Of a DNA stretch of 64,000 bases, positions 1 to 10,184 are shown piece by piece. Within the stretch, counting starts at the first letter, position 1. The number at the start of each line of letters is the position of its first letter. A model generated the notes under the pieces. The model was not told the origin of the DNA and did not search any database. It was given only the letters and a program-made list of their open reading frames with translations. Source of the DNA: Bacillus inaquosorum KCTC 13429 (GTDB lineage Bacteria > Bacillota > Bacilli > Bacillales > Bacillaceae); the NCBI RefSeq assembly GCF_000332645.1, contig NZ_AMXN01000007.1:1-64000 (forward strand), written 5' to 3'. Made by a program: the position numbers and the translations under genes.

Positions 1-108
1 ATCGTAGAACGCACTGTCATAGAATACATTCATTATTATAACAATATTCGTATTCAAACCAAACTAAACAACCAATCACCGATAAACTATCGGCAATTGG
101 CTGTTTAA
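1..108 (+). CDS. IS3-family transposase OrfB, C-terminal end (partial)
   Basis: An open frame enters from the left edge and ends with TAA at 106-108, giving 35 residues. It contains the pattern YIHYYNNIRIQTKLN...SPINYR, typical of the extreme C-terminus of IS3-family (IS150-type) OrfB transposases, just after the last catalytic Glu of the DDE integrase domain. The catalytic residues lie outside the window, so whether the whole gene is intact cannot be judged. The TAA is followed within about 40 bases by an end resembling an IS terminal repeat. Confidence 0.8.
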   Translation: MVERTVIEYIHYYNNIRIQTKLNNQSPINYRQLAV

Positions 109-150
109 AAGGTGTTTTGACCCCTGTCTCAAAAACGGGGGTCAGTCCCA
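1..150 (+). mobile_element. Right end of an IS3-family insertion sequence
   Basis: The transposase stop at 108 is followed by a GC-rich segment ending GGGGGTCAGTCCCA at 150. The final CA suits the 3' end of an IS3-family element (5'-TG...CA-3'). Bases 119-143 form a hairpin (GACCCCTGT with ACGGGGGTC), a common impediment to read-through near IS ends. The precise boundary at 150 is inferred; the left end and target duplication lie outside the window. Bases 151-316 hold a T-run after GCCGGGCGC, possibly the 3' arm of a disrupted terminator, and only a weak promoter-like sequence before yvgT. Confidence 0.65.
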
Positions 151-316
151 TGCCGGGCGCTTTTTTTATCTCGAAAACTCATGCTCGATAGCGTTTGGTG
201 TACTCTCTCTAAATTTATCTTTTTTTATCGTGAAAATGTTATTGATTTTACGCTTGAGCGATTATAAAATCTAGAGGTCGTCAGAAAATTTAACAAACAT
301 AAAGGGAGTCATCAGA

Positions 317-925
317 ATGGCTTGGGAGCTGCTCAGTGTGATTGGTATCATTGCGTTTGCAGTCAGCGGCGCAATCGTTGCGATGGAAGAGGAATATGAT
401 ATTTTAGGAGTTTATATATTAGGGATTGTCACAGCTTTTGGAGGGGGAGCGATCCGCAATTTGCTGATCGGTGTTCCGGTGTCAGCACTATGGGAGCAGG
501 GAGCGTACTTTCAAATCGCGCTCTTATCCATTACGATTGTGTTTTTGTTCCCGAAGCTGCTGCTGAAGCATTGGAATAAGTGGGGCAATTTATCAGATGC
601 GATCGGTCTCGCAGCCTTCGCTATCCAAGGCGCATTGTATGCCGTCAAAATGGGCCATCCGCTTAGTGCCGTCATCGTGGCAGCGGTGCTGACGGGAAGC
701 GGCGGCGGAATCATTCGCGATCTTCTTGCCGGGCGCAAACCGCTTGTGCTGAAAGCAGAAATTTATGCGGTCTGGGCGGCTCTCGGCGGTTTAATCGTCG
801 GCTTGGGCTGGCTGGGAAACTCGTTCGGCTTGTACGTACTGTTTTTCGTGCTCGTTGTTTGCCGCGTTTGTTCCTATATGTTTAATTGGAAGCTGCCAAA
901 CCGTTCTTTTCGTTTAGATAACTAA
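317..925 (+). CDS. yvgT: UPF0126/TRIC-like membrane protein YvgT
   Basis: This 202-residue integral membrane protein has about seven hydrophobic segments built from two related halves. Each half carries a glycine-rich hinge followed by a basic residue: GGGAIRN near residue 44 and GGGIIRD near residue 134. This duplicated GGGxxR signature defines the UPF0126 family, whose members resemble trimeric intracellular cation channels (TRIC). A cation-channel role is inferred from the family. The ATG at 317 is preceded by AAAGGGAG. The gene is alone, with an IS end upstream and a strong terminator downstream. Confidence 0.85.
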   Translation: MAWELLSVIGIIAFAVSGAIVAMEEEYDILGVYILGIVTAFGGGAIRNLLIGVPVSALWEQGAYFQIALLSITIVFLFPKLLLKHWNKWGNLSDAIGLAAFAIQGALYAVKMGHPLSAVIVAAVLTGSGGGIIRDLLAGRKPLVLKAEIYAVWAALGGLIVGLGWLGNSFGLYVLFFVLVVCRVCSYMFNWKLPNRSFRLDN

Positions 926-929
926 CATT

Positions 930-964
930 AAAAAAACCGATTTCAATTTGAAATCGGTTTTTTT
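930..964 (+). terminator. Intrinsic terminator after yvgT
   Basis: A long stem pairs AAAAAACCGATTTCA with TGAAATCGGTTTTTT around a short loop and runs straight into a T-tract. It lies five bases beyond the yvgT stop. Confidence 0.9.
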
Positions 965-1117
965 GCATATAAATAACCCAAACCTTGATTGATATTGGGT
1001 GAATGTGCTAAGATAAATTGTATTTGCGTATTTTTATCATATATTGATTAGATGTATCCAATTATATTTTACAGTGTTTCATCGGTGTTTGTCAACTATT
1101 TTCTGGAGGTGCCGTTC

Positions 1118-3442
1118 ATGAATCAGCAGGATAAGGAATGGAAGGAAGAGCAGTCAAGAATAGATGAGGTGCTGCAGGAGCTCGGCAAAAAAGAGCGGTT
1201 TCTGGAAACGTCTGCGGGCGGGTTAAAGCATGATATTATCGGATTAAGAAAAAGCTTTTGGGAGGATGTTACGGTTAATCTTGATGATGCCCATGAAGCG
1301 GTTGAAACGATGGCAAGCATTAAGCAGCAGGCAGAGCTGCTGTCTGATCGGGAACGGAATCATCGGCGAATGGATCAGCAGCTCAAACGAATTCATCAAT
1401 TAAAAGCTTCGCCTTATTTCGGCCGGATTGATTTTATTGAAAACGGTGAGGAGCAGGCAGAGCGAATTTATATCGGTTTAGCTTCTTGTATGGATGAGAA
1501 GGAGGAACACTTTCTGATCTATGACTGGAGGGCGCCGATATCAAGCATGTACTACAATTATTCCCCAGGAAAAGCGGAGTACGAAGTGCCCGGTGAAACG
1601 ATAGAAGGAGAAATGGTACTGAAACGCCAGTTTATCATTAAAAACGGTGCTCTCAAGGCGATGTTTAATACTGATATGACAATCGGCGATGAAATGCTGC
1701 AAGAAGTATTAAGCCATCACTCTAATACCCAAATGAAAAACATCGTGTCTACGATCCAGAAAGAACAAAATCAGATTATCCGTAATGAAAAAAGTAAATT
1801 CCTAATCGTGCAGGGAGCGGCTGGCAGCGGGAAAACATCGGCAGCGCTTCAGCGTGTCGCTTATTTGTTATACAGGCACCGCGGCGTCATAGATGCCGGA
1901 CAAATCGTTTTATTTTCTCCCAACTTTTTATTTAACAGCTATGTCTCCTCTGTTTTGCCTGAGTTAGGGGAAGAGAACATGGAGCAGGCGACGTTTCAGG
2001 AATATATCGAGCATCGGCTTGGCCGCAAGTTTCAATGTGAAAGCCCCTTTGATCAGCTTGAATATTGTCTGACTGAAACAAAGGATGGCGGTTTTCCAAC
2101 AAGGCTTGCGGGAATCATATGTAAGGCGGGATTATCTTTTCAGCAATTCATTGATGAATACGTCACACGGCTGTCCTCTGAAGGGATGATCTTTAAAAAT
2201 ATCATCTTCCGCGGACAAAAGCTGATCACAAAGGAACAAATTCAATCATATTTTTACTCACTGGATCAAAGACAGTCCATTCCGAATCGGATGGAGCAAA
2301 CAGCGAAGTGGCTGCTGAGTGAGTTAAACAAGCTTGAGAAAAAGGAACGTCGTAAGGATTGGGTCGTTCAGGAAGCTGAGCTGCTCGACAAAGAGGATTA
2401 CCTGGACGTGTACAAAAAGCTCCAGGAAAGGAAACGGTTCAGTGAGAGTACGTTTAACGATTATCAAAGAGAGCAGCAGCTGCTTGCCGCTATCATTGTA
2501 AAAAAGGCTTTCAAACCGCTCAAACAGGCGGTCAGACTCCTTGCATTTCTTGATGTGAAACAGCTGTACCTGCAATTGTTTTCTGGCTGGGGAGGGAAAT
2601 CTCAGCACGAGAAGATGGCAGCAATAGGAGAGCTGACCCGATCGGCATTTGCGGAAAATAAATTGCTCTATGAGGACGCGGCACCGTTTCTTTATATGCA
2701 GGATCTGATTGAAGGCAGAAAGAAAAATACGAAGATCAAACATCTTTTTATCGATGAAGCTCAGGACTATTCACCGTTTCAGATGGCGTACATGAGAAGC
2801 ATTTTTCCGGCTGCCAGCATGACAGTGCTCGGTGATATCAATCAGTCCATCTACGCCCATGCCATACATGGCGCAAAGCGTATGGATGCGTGCTTTGAAG
2901 GTGAGGCGGCTGAATATGTTCGTTTAAAGAGAACGTACAGGTCGACAAGGCAGATTGTAGAGTTAACAAAAGCGATGCTTCAGGACGGAGCGGACATTGA
3001 GCCTTTTAACAGAAACGGGGAAATGCCTCTCGTTTATAAAACCGAAGGACGAGAGGATCTTTGTCAAAAGCTTACGAAAGAAATTGAACGGCTCAAGAAG
3101 CAAGGTCACGAAACGATAGCCGTCATTTGCAAGACTGCGCAGCAATGCATACAGGCGCACGCTCATATGAGTGAATATATAGATGTTCGACTGATTCATA
3201 AAGAAAATCAAACATTCCAAAAGGGAGTTTGTGTCATTCCGGTGTATTTAGCGAAGGGAATTGAGTTTGACGCAGTACTTGTCTATGATGCTTCAGAAGA
3301 ACATTATCAAACAGAGCACGATCGCAGGCTGTTATACACTGCCTGCACCCGTGCGATGCATACGCTGACGGTGTTTTATACAGGTAAGGCAAGTCCGTTT
3401 GTAACGGCTGTGCCGTCTCATTTATATGAGAATGCTGAATGA
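1118..3442 (+). CDS. helD: RNA polymerase-associated UvrD/Rep-like ATPase HelD
   Basis: A 774-residue superfamily 1 helicase-like protein. The N-terminal coiled-coil arm (about residues 1-100) is followed by Walker A GAAGSGKT at residues 233-240, Walker B DEAQD at 546-550, and C-terminal motifs including GDINQSIY and YTACTRA. In B. subtilis, HelD binds RNA polymerase and uses ATP to release it from nucleic acid, recycling stalled enzyme. The frame is open further upstream, but the ATG at 1118 has GGAGGT eight bases before it and gives the usual family length. It is monocistronic between two terminators. Confidence 0.93.
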   Translation: MNQQDKEWKEEQSRIDEVLQELGKKERFLETSAGGLKHDIIGLRKSFWEDVTVNLDDAHEAVETMASIKQQAELLSDRERNHRRMDQQLKRIHQLKASPYFGRIDFIENGEEQAERIYIGLASCMDEKEEHFLIYDWRAPISSMYYNYSPGKAEYEVPGETIEGEMVLKRQFIIKNGALKAMFNTDMTIGDEMLQEVLSHHSNTQMKNIVSTIQKEQNQIIRNEKSKFLIVQGAAGSGKTSAALQRVAYLLYRHRGVIDAGQIVLFSPNFLFNSYVSSVLPELGEENMEQATFQEYIEHRLGRKFQCESPFDQLEYCLTETKDGGFPTRLAGIICKAGLSFQQFIDEYVTRLSSEGMIFKNIIFRGQKLITKEQIQSYFYSLDQRQSIPNRMEQTAKWLLSELNKLEKKERRKDWVVQEAELLDKEDYLDVYKKLQERKRFSESTFNDYQREQQLLAAIIVKKAFKPLKQAVRLLAFLDVKQLYLQLFSGWGGKSQHEKMAAIGELTRSAFAENKLLYEDAAPFLYMQDLIEGRKKNTKIKHLFIDEAQDYSPFQMAYMRSIFPAASMTVLGDINQSIYAHAIHGAKRMDACFEGEAAEYVRLKRTYRSTRQIVELTKAMLQDGADIEPFNRNGEMPLVYKTEGREDLCQKLTKEIERLKKQGHETIAVICKTAQQCIQAHAHMSEYIDVRLIHKENQTFQKGVCVIPVYLAKGIEFDAVLVYDASEEHYQTEHDRRLLYTACTRAMHTLTVFYTGKASPFVTAVPSHLYENAE

Positions 3443-3468
3443 AGAGAAGGGAACCCTTCTCTTTTTTT
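3443..3468 (+). terminator. Intrinsic terminator after helD
   Basis: The stem AGAGAAGGG/CCCTTCTCT has a two-base apparent loop (so opens to about four) followed by seven T. It starts immediately after the helD stop codon. Confidence 0.9.
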
Positions 3469-3611
3469 ATTTAAATGAAATAAGGTGGTTTTATCATTAG
3501 GATTCTTAATAGTTATCATCATGTAAATATATTTTACTTAAGCCTAGTATTCCGGTAAAGTTCAATTAGATGCAATTTTCGATCAGTTTATAACTTTGTG
3601 AGGTGGATACG

Positions 3612-5423
3612 TTGCAACTTCAGGTAATGAACAGTCCGTTTAATCAGGAGCAGGCAGAGCTCCTTAACCGCCTTCTGCCAACCTTGACCGAATCTCAGAA
3701 AATCTGGCTGAGCGGATATTTATCCGCGCAATCTGTTTCCGCCCAAGAAACTGCGGGGGCGCCGGCGGCAGCGTCTGCAGCAGCGGCGGCACCGGCCGTT
3801 TCAAAGGAAGTAACCGTTCTTTACGGTTCACAGACGGGCAACGCACAGGGGCTTGCAGAAAATGCCGGCAAGCAGCTTGAGCAGCGCGGTTTTCAAGTAA
3901 CTGTCTCGTCCATGAGCGATTTTAAGCCGAATCAGCTGAAGAAAGTAAATAATCTTTTGATCGTCGTCAGTACGCACGGTGAAGGCGAGCCGCCTGATAA
4001 CGCGCTGTCGTTTCATGAATTTCTCCATGGAAGACGGGCGCCTAAGCTTGAAGCTCTTCGTTTTTCTGTTTTGGCGCTTGGTGACAGTTCATACGAATTT
4101 TTCTGCCAGACAGGGAAAGAATTTGATCAGCGCTTAGAAGAACTCGGCGGAAAACGGATTTCTCCGCGCGTTGATTGCGATCTTGACTATGATGAGCCGG
4201 CAGCCGAATGGCTTGAAAGCGTATTTGAGGGTTTAAGTGAAGCCGGGGGCGGAAGTGCCGCGCATGCTCCAGCAGCGCCTCAAACCGGTGAGTCTTCCTA
4301 TTCCAGAACAAACCCGTTTCGGGCTGAAGTGTTAGAAAATTTAAATTTGAACGGCAGAGGATCAAATAAAGAAACACGCCATGTGGAGCTGTCTCTTGAA
4401 GGCTCTGGCCTGACTTACGAGCCTGGTGACAGCCTCGGCGTTTATCCGGAAAACGATCCGGAGCTTGTCGAGCTGCTGCTTAAGGAAATGAATTGGGACC
4501 CGGAAGAAATTGTGACGCTTAATAAGCAAGGTGATGTCCGCCCGCTGAAAGAAGCGCTGATTTCTTACTATGAGATTACCGTTCTCACAAAACCGCTTCT
4601 TGAACAGGCAGCCCAGCTGACAGGCAGCAATGAGCTTAGAGAGCTTTTAGCCCCGGGGAATGAGGGGAATGTAAAAGCGTATATTGAAGGACGCGATTTG
4701 CTTGATCTTATTCGTGATTATGGCCCGTTCAGTGTATCTGCGCAGGAGTTTGTCTCGATTCTGCGAAAAATGCCGGCCCGCCTCTATTCGATCGCGAGCA
4801 GTTTATCCGCAAATCCGGATGAAGTGCATTTAACAATCGGTGCAGTCCGCTACGATGCGCACGGCCGTGAACGTAAAGGCGTCTGCTCGATTTTATGCGC
4901 GGAGCGTCTGCAGCCGGGAGACACACTGCCGGTTTATGTCCAGCACAATCAAAACTTTAAGCTTCCGAAAGATCCTGAAACGCCGATCATCATGGTTGGC
5001 CCTGGGACAGGCGTCGCGCCGTTCCGTTCCTTTATGCAGGAGCGCGAAGAGATGGGAGCGGAAGGAAAAGCATGGATGTTCTTTGGCGATCAGCATTTTG
5101 TCACGGATTTCCTTTATCAGACAGAGTGGCAGAATTGGCTCAAAGACGGTGTGCTGACAAAAATGGATGTCGCGTTTTCACGTGATACGGAAGAAAAAGT
5201 ATATGTGCAGCACCGCATGCTTGAACAGAGCGCGGAATTGTTCGAATGGCTTCAAGAAGGCGCGGCCGTGTACATTTGCGGTGATGAAAAGCACATGGCG
5301 CATGACGTCCATAACACATTGCTTGAAATTATCGAGAAAGAAGGCAATATGAGCCGCGAAGAAGCGGAAGCTTATCTTGCCGATATGCAGCAGCAAAAAC
5401 GCTATCAGCGTGATGTATACTGA
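3612..5423 (+). CDS. cysJ: NADPH-sulfite reductase flavoprotein subunit CysJ
   Basis: A 603-residue diflavin reductase that passes electrons from NADPH through FAD and FMN to the CysI hemoprotein, which reduces sulfite to sulfide for cysteine synthesis. An N-terminal flavodoxin domain has the FMN loop GSQTGNAQG (about residue 70). An Ala-rich linker follows, then the FAD domain with RLYSIASS and the NADPH module with GPGTGVAPFRSF and the end RYQRDVY. A GTG at 3603 is in frame, but AGGTGG at 3601-3606 fits a TTG start at 3612 (protein beginning MQLQVMN). cysI follows after 25 bases, forming an operon. Confidence 0.93.
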   Translation: MQLQVMNSPFNQEQAELLNRLLPTLTESQKIWLSGYLSAQSVSAQETAGAPAAASAAAAAPAVSKEVTVLYGSQTGNAQGLAENAGKQLEQRGFQVTVSSMSDFKPNQLKKVNNLLIVVSTHGEGEPPDNALSFHEFLHGRRAPKLEALRFSVLALGDSSYEFFCQTGKEFDQRLEELGGKRISPRVDCDLDYDEPAAEWLESVFEGLSEAGGGSAAHAPAAPQTGESSYSRTNPFRAEVLENLNLNGRGSNKETRHVELSLEGSGLTYEPGDSLGVYPENDPELVELLLKEMNWDPEEIVTLNKQGDVRPLKEALISYYEITVLTKPLLEQAAQLTGSNELRELLAPGNEGNVKAYIEGRDLLDLIRDYGPFSVSAQEFVSILRKMPARLYSIASSLSANPDEVHLTIGAVRYDAHGRERKGVCSILCAERLQPGDTLPVYVQHNQNFKLPKDPETPIIMVGPGTGVAPFRSFMQEREEMGAEGKAWMFFGDQHFVTDFLYQTEWQNWLKDGVLTKMDVAFSRDTEEKVYVQHRMLEQSAELFEWLQEGAAVYICGDEKHMAHDVHNTLLEIIEKEGNMSREEAEAYLADMQQQKRYQRDVY

Positions 5424-5448
5424 TTTGACTTGAAAGGAGTTTTTCAAC

Positions 5449-7161
5449 ATGGTGACCAAAATCTTAAAAGCACCGGACGGCTCTCCAAGTGATGTTGAAC
5501 GCATAAAAAAAGAAAGTGATTATTTGCGCGGCACACTGAAAGAAGTGATGCTCGATCGGATCAGTGCCGGAATTCCGGATGATGACAACCGCCTGATGAA
5601 ACACCACGGCAGTTATTTGCAGGATGACCGCGACCTCCGCAATGAACGCCAAAAGCAAAAGCTTGAACCGGCATATCAGTTCATGCTGCGCGTGCGTATG
5701 CCAGGAGGCGTTTCAACGCCTGAGCAATGGCTTGTCATGGATGACCTTTCTCAGAAATACGGGAACGGCACATTAAAACTGACGACACGTGAAACGTTCC
5801 AAATGCACGGGATTCTGAAATGGAACATGAAGAAAACCATTAAGACGATTCACTCAGCTCTTTTGGATACGATCGCAGCCTGCGGAGACGTAAACCGCAA
5901 TGTCATGTGTGCATCGAATCCTTATCAGTCTGAAATCCACTCAGAAGTATACGAGTGGTCTAAAAAATTAAGTGATGATCTGCTGCCGCGGACGAGGGCA
6001 TATCATGAAATTTGGCTTGATGAGGAGAGAGTGGCTGGCACGCCGGAAGAAGTCGAGCCAATGTACGGACCGCTCTATCTGCCGCGGAAATTTAAAATCG
6101 GTATTGCTGTTCCGCCGTCTAATGATATTGACGTCTTTTCACAAGACCTTGGATTCATTGCGATTGTTGAAGATGGCAAACTGATCGGTTTTAACGTGGC
6201 CATTGGCGGCGGTATGGGAATGACGCATGGCGACACAGCGACATATCCGCAATTAGCCAAGGTGATCGGGTTCTGCCGTCCTGAGCAACTGTATGACATT
6301 GCTGAAAAAACGATTACAATTCAGCGTGATTACGGAAACCGTTCTGTCCGCAAAAATGCGCGATTCAAATACACGGTTGACCGCCTCGGTTTAGAAACCG
6401 TAAAGGAAGAATTGGAAAACCGTCTCGGCTGGAGTCTGGAAGAAGCGAAGCCGTATCATTTCGATCATAACGGCGACCGCTACGGCTGGGTAGAAGGCAT
6501 TAAGGATAAATGGCATTTTACGCTGTTTGTTGAAGGCGGCCGTGTGACGGATTACGATGATTATAAGCTGATGACAGGCTTGCGGGAAATTGCCAAAGTT
6601 CATACAGGCGAGTTCCGTCTGACAGCCAATCAGAACTTGATTATCGCGAACGTTTCAAGCGATAAAAAAGATGAAATCAGTGCGTTAATCGAGCAATACG
6701 GACTCACTGACGGCAAGCATCATTCAGCGCTCCGCCGCAGCTCTATGGCGTGCGTCGCTCTTCCGACCTGCGGATTGGCAATGGCTGAAGCAGAACGTTA
6801 CTTGCCGACCCTTTTAGATAAGGTTGAAGAGATCATTGACGAAAACGGCCTTCGTGATCAGGAAATTACCATTCGCATGACAGGGTGCCCGAACGGTTGT
6901 GCACGCCATGCGCTCGGTGAGATCGGATTTATCGGAAAGGCGCCGGGCAAATATAATATGTATCTTGGCGCTGCATTTGACGGAAGCCGTTTAAGCAAAA
7001 TGTACCGTGAAAACATCGGTGAAGAAGACATTTTAAGCGAGCTGCGCGTCCTTCTTTCCCGCTATGCGAAAGAACGCGACGAAGGCGAGCACTTCGGTGA
7101 CTTTGTCATTCGCGCCGGTATCATTAAAGCAACGACTGACGGCACGAATTTTCATGATTGA
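5449..7161 (+). CDS. cysI: Sulfite reductase hemoprotein subunit CysI
   Basis: A 570-residue siroheme and 4Fe-4S protein that catalyses the six-electron reduction of sulfite to sulfide with electrons from CysJ. The four cluster/siroheme cysteines are visible at 435, 441, 480 and 484 in ACVALPTCG and TGCPNGCAR, with the spacing of characterised CysI proteins. The two ferredoxin-like half repeats (for example [11 protein letters not shown] and [11 protein letters not shown]) are intact. The ATG at 5449 has AAAGGAGT upstream. It is the last gene of the cysJI operon and is followed by a strong terminator. No regulator gene lies beside it. Confidence 0.95.
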   Translation: MVTKILKAPDGSPSDVERIKKESDYLRGTLKEVMLDRISAGIPDDDNRLMKHHGSYLQDDRDLRNERQKQKLEPAYQFMLRVRMPGGVSTPEQWLVMDDLSQKYGNGTLKLTTRETFQMHGILKWNMKKTIKTIHSALLDTIAACGDVNRNVMCASNPYQSEIHSEVYEWSKKLSDDLLPRTRAYHEIWLDEERVAGTPEEVEPMYGPLYLPRKFKIGIAVPPSNDIDVFSQDLGFIAIVEDGKLIGFNVAIGGGMGMTHGDTATYPQLAKVIGFCRPEQLYDIAEKTITIQRDYGNRSVRKNARFKYTVDRLGLETVKEELENRLGWSLEEAKPYHFDHNGDRYGWVEGIKDKWHFTLFVEGGRVTDYDDYKLMTGLREIAKVHTGEFRLTANQNLIIANVSSDKKDEISALIEQYGLTDGKHHSALRRSSMACVALPTCGLAMAEAERYLPTLLDKVEEIIDENGLRDQEITIRMTGCPNGCARHALGEIGFIGKAPGKYNMYLGAAFDGSRLSKMYRENIGEEDILSELRVLLSRYAKERDEGEHFGDFVIRAGIIKATTDGTNFHD

Positions 7162-7173
7162 TAAAGAAAGACG

Positions 7174-7204
7174 AGAGACAGGGAATAGCTCCCTGTCTCT
7201 TTTT
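7174..7204 (+). terminator. Intrinsic terminator after cysJI
   Basis: A perfect 11-bp stem, AGAGACAGGGA/TCCCTGTCTCT, with a five-base loop followed by TTTT. Confidence 0.92.
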
Positions 7205-7260
7205 ATCTGAAATTTGCTCTTCGGCAAAAAAGTTCACTGTGAGCATATCATGAGAAATAA

Positions 7261-7418
7261 TACCCTAAAAAGGGTACTATAAAAGAAGACAAGTGTGGAG
7301 GGAACTCCTGCGGAATCACATATCGGATGCAAGGCCATCCTAGCCTAAAGCCTCTTTTAAACAAGCAGCTTCATCGACTCATCATGCACGAACACAACAG
7401 ACGAAGGAGGTCATGCAT
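7261..7418 (+). other. Leader of nhaK with several possible RNA hairpins
   Basis: The 257-base gap before nhaK has no convincing gene. It holds a perfect palindrome TACCCT-AAAA-AGGGTA (7261-7276), a GGAG/CTCC hairpin closed by a GNRA-type GGAA loop (7297-7308), a GGATG/CATCC hairpin (7325-7340), and AAAAGA/TCTTTT that could close all of these (7281-7286 with 7353-7358). A 16-codon GTG-started frame (7293-7343) lies inside but has no ribosome binding site. The arrangement could be a cis-regulatory RNA, or the first palindrome an operator. No known riboswitch class is matched convincingly. Confidence 0.35.
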
Positions 7419-9431
7419 TTGGACATATTTTTAGTTGTTCTCGTTTTATTAACGATTATTGCGATATCCAATATCGTGAACCGGTTTATTCCGTTTATTC
7501 CAGTGCCTCTGATTCAGGTGGCGCTTGGGATTCTTGCCGCCTCATTTCCACAGGGGCTTCATTTTGAATTAAGTACTGAATTGTTTTTTGTTTTGTTTAT
7601 CGCGCCTCTTCTATTTAATGATGGGAAGAGAACGCCGCGGGCAGAGCTTTGGAATTTAAGAGCCCCGATTTTATTGCTTGCACTCGGTCTTGTATTTGCG
7701 ACTGTGATTGTAGGAGGCTACACGATTCACTGGATGATTCCTGCTATTCCGCTGGCAGCGGCTTTCGGACTTGCGGCCATTCTTTCACCGACTGATGTCG
7801 TCGCTGTCAGCGCATTATCAGGAAGAGTGAAAATGCCAAAAGGGATTCTTCGCCTGCTGGAAGGTGAGGGGCTGATGAATGACGCATCAGGTCTGGTGGC
7901 CTTTAAGTTTGCGATTGCAGCGGCAGTGACTGGTGCATTTTCATTAGCACAAGCGGCTGTCAGCTTTGTCTTTATTTCTCTCGGAGGCTTGCTGTGCGGG
8001 GTTGTCATTTCATTCTTGATTATTCGTTTTCGCCTATTTCTGCGCCGCCTTGGCATGCAGGATGTCACGATGCATATGCTGATTCAAATTCTGACGCCAT
8101 TTGTGATTTATTTGGCAGCTGAAGAAATCGGCGTTTCCGGCATTTTAGCTGTTGTGGCTGGCGGTATTACCCATGCTGTTGAGCAGGATCGTCTGGAATC
8201 AACGATGATCAAGCTGCAAATCGTCTCCTCAAGTACGTGGAACATTATTTTATTTATTTTGAACGGCCTGGTCTTCGTTATTCTCGGCACGCAAATCCCT
8301 GATGTTATTTCTGTTATCTTTAACGACACTGCCATCAGCAACATGAAGGTGATTGGCTATATCCTTGTGATCACATTTACGCTAATGCTCCTCAGATTTC
8401 TGTGGGTGCTGTTCTTCTGGAACGGCAAGTGGTTCTTTAATAAGGATCAGAACATCTATAAACCTGGTCTTCGTTCGACGCTGTTAATTTCGATTTCCGG
8501 CGTGCGCGGAGCTGTAACACTTGCGGGTTCTTTCTCCATACCGTATTTTCTGGAGGACGGCACGCCGTTTCCGGAAAGAAATCTGATTCTCTTTTTAGCA
8601 GCCGGCGTCATTTTATGCACACTTGTCATTGCCACCGTTGTGCTGCCGCTTCTGACTGAAAAAGAAGAAGAGGACGAGGAACGAAATAAGAAGCTGCTGA
8701 CGGCGAGACGCAAATTGATCAAAACAGCTCTCCAAACGATTAAAGAGGACATGAACGATACAAACAAAACAGCCTCTCTTGCGGTGATAGCTGAATACAA
8801 TGAGAAAATGAAAAATCTTCGTTTTCAGCAGTATACATCATCTAATCGTATCAAAAAGCAAGAGCGAAAAGTCCGTGCGCAAGGGGTTAACGCTGAGCAA
8901 GAGGCGCTGGTGAAAATGCTGGAGCGGGGAGACATCCCGGAAGAAACAGCAAACGTGCTGCAAGAACGGTTTAATGAATTAGAAATTTTGTATGCCAACC
9001 CATTTAAGGTCGGATTATCAAAAACAAGGCTCAAGCGGCTAATGTATTGGATTTTCTTCGGTGAACATAAAAAGCCGGAGATGTCGATTTTAAATGAAGC
9101 GGGATTGATACGGGCAACGAGAGTGAAAACGGCAAAAGCAGCGATAGACTATCTGGAAAAACATAAAACGGAAGAACATAAAGAAGTGTTTTTATCTGTC
9201 ATTTCGTTTTATAAACAGTTGATTTTCAGGCTGGAGCACAGCCATCATGAGCTGAAATCAAGCGCTCATTTTGAAAATCAGAAGCTGGAAGTGAAGCTGA
9301 AGGCTGTGCAGGCGATCAGAAATGAAATTCAGACGCTCTTTGAGGAGCGGGAAATTTCCCGGGACATCTCCCATGAGCTTCGCCAATACATTAATGATGT
9401 GGAAGCCGCCATGCTTGAAGGCGGCGAATAA
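7419..9431 (+). CDS. nhaK: Monovalent cation/H+ antiporter NhaK (CPA1 family)
   Basis: A 670-residue CPA1 antiporter exchanging Na+ (and other alkali cations) for protons at the cytoplasmic membrane. The N-terminal 400 residues form 12 or so membrane segments with the conserved [11 protein letters not shown] (about residue 125) and GLMNDASG, the latter carrying the ion-binding Asn-Asp pair. A charged, coiled-coil-prone cytoplasmic tail of about 260 residues follows. ATG at 7413 lies only two bases after AAGGAGG, so the TTG at 7419, eight bases away, is the likelier start. It is preceded by an unusually long leader. Confidence 0.9.
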   Translation: MDIFLVVLVLLTIIAISNIVNRFIPFIPVPLIQVALGILAASFPQGLHFELSTELFFVLFIAPLLFNDGKRTPRAELWNLRAPILLLALGLVFATVIVGGYTIHWMIPAIPLAAAFGLAAILSPTDVVAVSALSGRVKMPKGILRLLEGEGLMNDASGLVAFKFAIAAAVTGAFSLAQAAVSFVFISLGGLLCGVVISFLIIRFRLFLRRLGMQDVTMHMLIQILTPFVIYLAAEEIGVSGILAVVAGGITHAVEQDRLESTMIKLQIVSSSTWNIILFILNGLVFVILGTQIPDVISVIFNDTAISNMKVIGYILVITFTLMLLRFLWVLFFWNGKWFFNKDQNIYKPGLRSTLLISISGVRGAVTLAGSFSIPYFLEDGTPFPERNLILFLAAGVILCTLVIATVVLPLLTEKEEEDEERNKKLLTARRKLIKTALQTIKEDMNDTNKTASLAVIAEYNEKMKNLRFQQYTSSNRIKKQERKVRAQGVNAEQEALVKMLERGDIPEETANVLQERFNELEILYANPFKVGLSKTRLKRLMYWIFFGEHKKPEMSILNEAGLIRATRVKTAKAAIDYLEKHKTEEHKEVFLSVISFYKQLIFRLEHSHHELKSSAHFENQKLEVKLKAVQAIRNEIQTLFEEREISRDISHELRQYINDVEAAMLEGGE

Positions 9432-9439
9432 AAAGCAGC

Positions 9440-9471
9440 AAAAAAGCTGGCGTTAGAGCGCCAGCTTTTTT
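9440..9471 (+). terminator. Bidirectional terminator between nhaK and yvgO
   Basis: The stem AAAAAGCTGGCG/CGCCAGCTTTTTT has a short loop and runs of A and T on the two sides, so it can serve both convergent genes. Confidence 0.9.
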
Positions 9472-9476
9472 CAATA

Positions 9477-9962
9477 TTAGGGGCGATGGAATTCGACAGT
9501 GCTGCCATCCCGGTCGAACCAGCCTCTGAAGGCCCAGTTGATCCAGCCGCCATCACCTTTGTTTGTAAAGGTTCCGTCTTCAAATACCCAAATGCCGTAC
9601 GTAATGCCGTCGTAAACGGCTGAACCGTAAAATTGCACACCGTTTAAGTGATCTTCATATTCCTGGCTTAAATTAAATACCATGACATTGTATTTTTGGC
9701 CGGAAGCGTAGAAGGAAGACTCCATGAGGTTTTTCACAAATCCATCCCGGTTCTGTGCGGATTTAATGGCGTCCGCAATCTGATTGGCAATGCCAAGCAC
9801 ATCAAGGTTTACATTTAAACCGACCTCAGCGGCAGTTGTTCCGGCTGTTGTTGTCTGCGAGATCTTCGGAGCGGGGTTTTCTTCAGCGGAAGCTAAGGAC
9901 AAAGGGGCAATTGTCAAAGCGGCACCAAGCGCAAGTGTCATTGGAATACGAATACGTTTCAA
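9477..9962 (-). CDS. yvgO: Secreted stress protein YvgO
   Basis: A 161-residue exported protein. A classical signal peptide has basic KRIRIP, a hydrophobic core and the cleavage motif ASA-EE near residue 27. The mature part is rich in Trp, Tyr and Gly toward the C-terminus (GDGGWINWAFRGWFDRDG). YvgO homologues are described as general-stress proteins, and one has been reported as antifungal; the biochemical role is not evident from sequence. The start is a TTG at 9962 with AAAGGAGG upstream. A SigB-like promoter precedes it, consistent with stress control. Confidence 0.85.
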   Translation of the reverse strand: MKRIRIPMTLALGAALTIAPLSLASAEENPAPKISQTTTAGTTAAEVGLNVNLDVLGIANQIADAIKSAQNRDGFVKNLMESSFYASGQKYNVMVFNLSQEYEDHLNGVQFYGSAVYDGITYGIWVFEDGTFTNKGDGGWINWAFRGWFDRDGSTVEFHRP

Positions 9963-10002
9963 TGTGGTTCCTCCTTTGTATATTGTGGTTTACACTATTC
10001 GC

Positions 10003-10028
10003 ATACCCTGCTCACTTTTTTTGTAATC
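10003..10028 (-). promoter_or_regulatory. Candidate SigB promoter of yvgO
   Basis: On the minus strand GATTAC (10028-10023), a 14-base spacer and a perfect GGGTAT (10008-10003) resemble the SigB consensus GTTTAA-N12-15-GGGTAT. It lies about 40 bases before the yvgO start. The -35 match is four of six. Confidence 0.6.
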
Positions 10029-10184
10029 TCAATATTGTTAAAATAGGAAAAAAATAGTGTGTTAGTTTGACCGTGCTGTGAAAAAAGAAGCAAAAAGAGG
10101 CTCTTAAGCGTATTATTGGTATCGGCTGAGAGGAATGTGAGATAATATAGACACTTACATTTCATTGAAAGGGTGGATGTTCAA

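Noticed and set aside
119-143. GC-rich hairpin near the left edge as a gene terminator
   Set aside because: It lies inside the IS element just after the transposase stop and has no T-run directly after the stem; better read as part of the IS end.
7293-7343. 16-codon GTG-started frame in the nhaK leader
   Set aside because: No Shine-Dalgarno sequence and it coincides with the predicted hairpins; more likely RNA structure than a leader peptide.
7280-7360. Known riboswitch class (c-di-GMP-I or S-box) before nhaK
   Set aside because: Only short fragments resemble these motifs; conserved core elements of either aptamer are missing, so I report structure only.
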